Source of the DNA: an uncultured Lachnospiraceae bacterium
GTDB lineage: Bacteria > Bacillota > Clostridia > Lachnospirales > Lachnospiraceae
Direction of reading: 5' to 3'
Assembly: GCA_900539175.1 (NCBI GenBank)
Contig: UQAW01000135.1
Location: forward strand, 1 to 6,150
DNA: 6,150 nt
Below are positions 6,066-6,150 of the stretch, piece by piece (positions within the stretch are counted from its first letter, which is position 1; each line of letters begins with the position of its first letter). The notes under the pieces were generated by a model. The model was not told the origin of the DNA, searched no databases, and saw only the letters and a list, made by a program, of their open reading frames with translations. A program made the translations under genes and the position numbers.

Positions 6066-6150
6066 ATAATATGATATCAGGGCCAAAAGGTTATGCGTTT
6101 CATGCTTGCATGAAAAAGCATGACTTTGGGACCCGTAAAACATGAGAAAG
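6066..6150. repeat. Part of a MITE-like structured repeat (other terminus)
   Basis: This non-coding stretch begins with an inverted-repeat end (6066-6091) that matches the reverse complement of 111-136 at 22 of 26 positions. It continues into a long palindromic hairpin and then into the 24 bases shared with the window start. It is in the same orientation as the part at 1-136, so the genes between are flanked by direct copies or, less likely, lie on a circle closed through one copy. No coding potential is seen. It abuts the response regulator promoter. Confidence 0.6.
6080..6134. other. Long imperfect palindrome in the repeat element
   Basis: The core TTTCATGC (6098-6105) is a perfect inverted match to GCATGAAA (6108-6115). 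Outside it, ATGC (6093-6096) pairs with GCAT (6118-6121). Farther out, AAA (6086-6088) pairs with TTT (6125-6127) and GGG (6080-6082) with CCC (6132-6134). An alternative stem, CATGCTT (6101-6107) with AAGCATG (6116-6122), competes with the core. No T run follows, so this is not an ordinary terminator. Confidence 0.6.

Noticed and set aside
1..6150. The window as a complete circular plasmid or excised circle
   Set aside because: The ends share 24 bases, but there is no replication initiator, relaxase, partition gene, integrase or recognisable origin, and the genes are of chromosomal type. The shared bases lie inside a repeat-like element, which explains them more simply.

Overview
The window reads as a chromosomal segment of a low-to-moderate GC Firmicute, most likely a gut-type Lachnospiraceae/Clostridia relative. 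This rests on strong GGAGG-type ribosome binding sites, intrinsic terminators, the protein style, and a two-component system wrapped around a small ABC-2 transporter. The genus is not provable from the sequence alone. Seven protein genes are supported. No tRNA, rRNA, CRISPR array, transposase, or plasmid replication gene is visible, and no gene-free stretch exceeds 300 bases.

Layout. 1-136: one part of a repeat element. 156-473 (+): thioredoxin. 506-546: strong hairpin terminator between convergent genes. 554-1462 (-): PfkB-family sugar/nucleoside kinase. 1525-2409 (-): DUF1963/YwqG-family protein, probably co-transcribed with the kinase. 2466-2518: terminator closing the next unit. 2543-5991 (-): a four-gene cassette transcribed in the order response regulator, ABC ATPase, ABC-2 permease, histidine kinase. 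6032-6060: promoter of the response regulator. 6066-6150: the other part of the repeat element.

The cassette has the architecture of peptide-antibiotic (bacitracin/lantibiotic-like) sensing and resistance modules. A nearly sensorless membrane kinase would phosphorylate an OmpR-type regulator, which would activate the ATPase-permease pair. Between the regulator and the ATPase lie two perfect 11-bp direct repeats 22 bp apart, a possible -10 box, and a perfect 17-bp inverted repeat ending in a T run. This looks like a regulator box plus a terminator or promoter switch controlling the transporter. The substrate is inferred, not shown.

The first and last 24 bases of the window are identical. Joining the ends over this overlap yields a compact element of about 190 bp with imperfect terminal inverted repeats and several internal hairpins. 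I read this as two same-orientation copies of a MITE-like or structured-RNA repeat flanking the region, at which the sequence was cut or the assembly broke. A true circle cannot be excluded, but the gene content does not support a plasmid. All four mismatches between the terminal repeats are transitions that become G-U pairs only if the minus strand is transcribed. This is the most unusual signal in the window.
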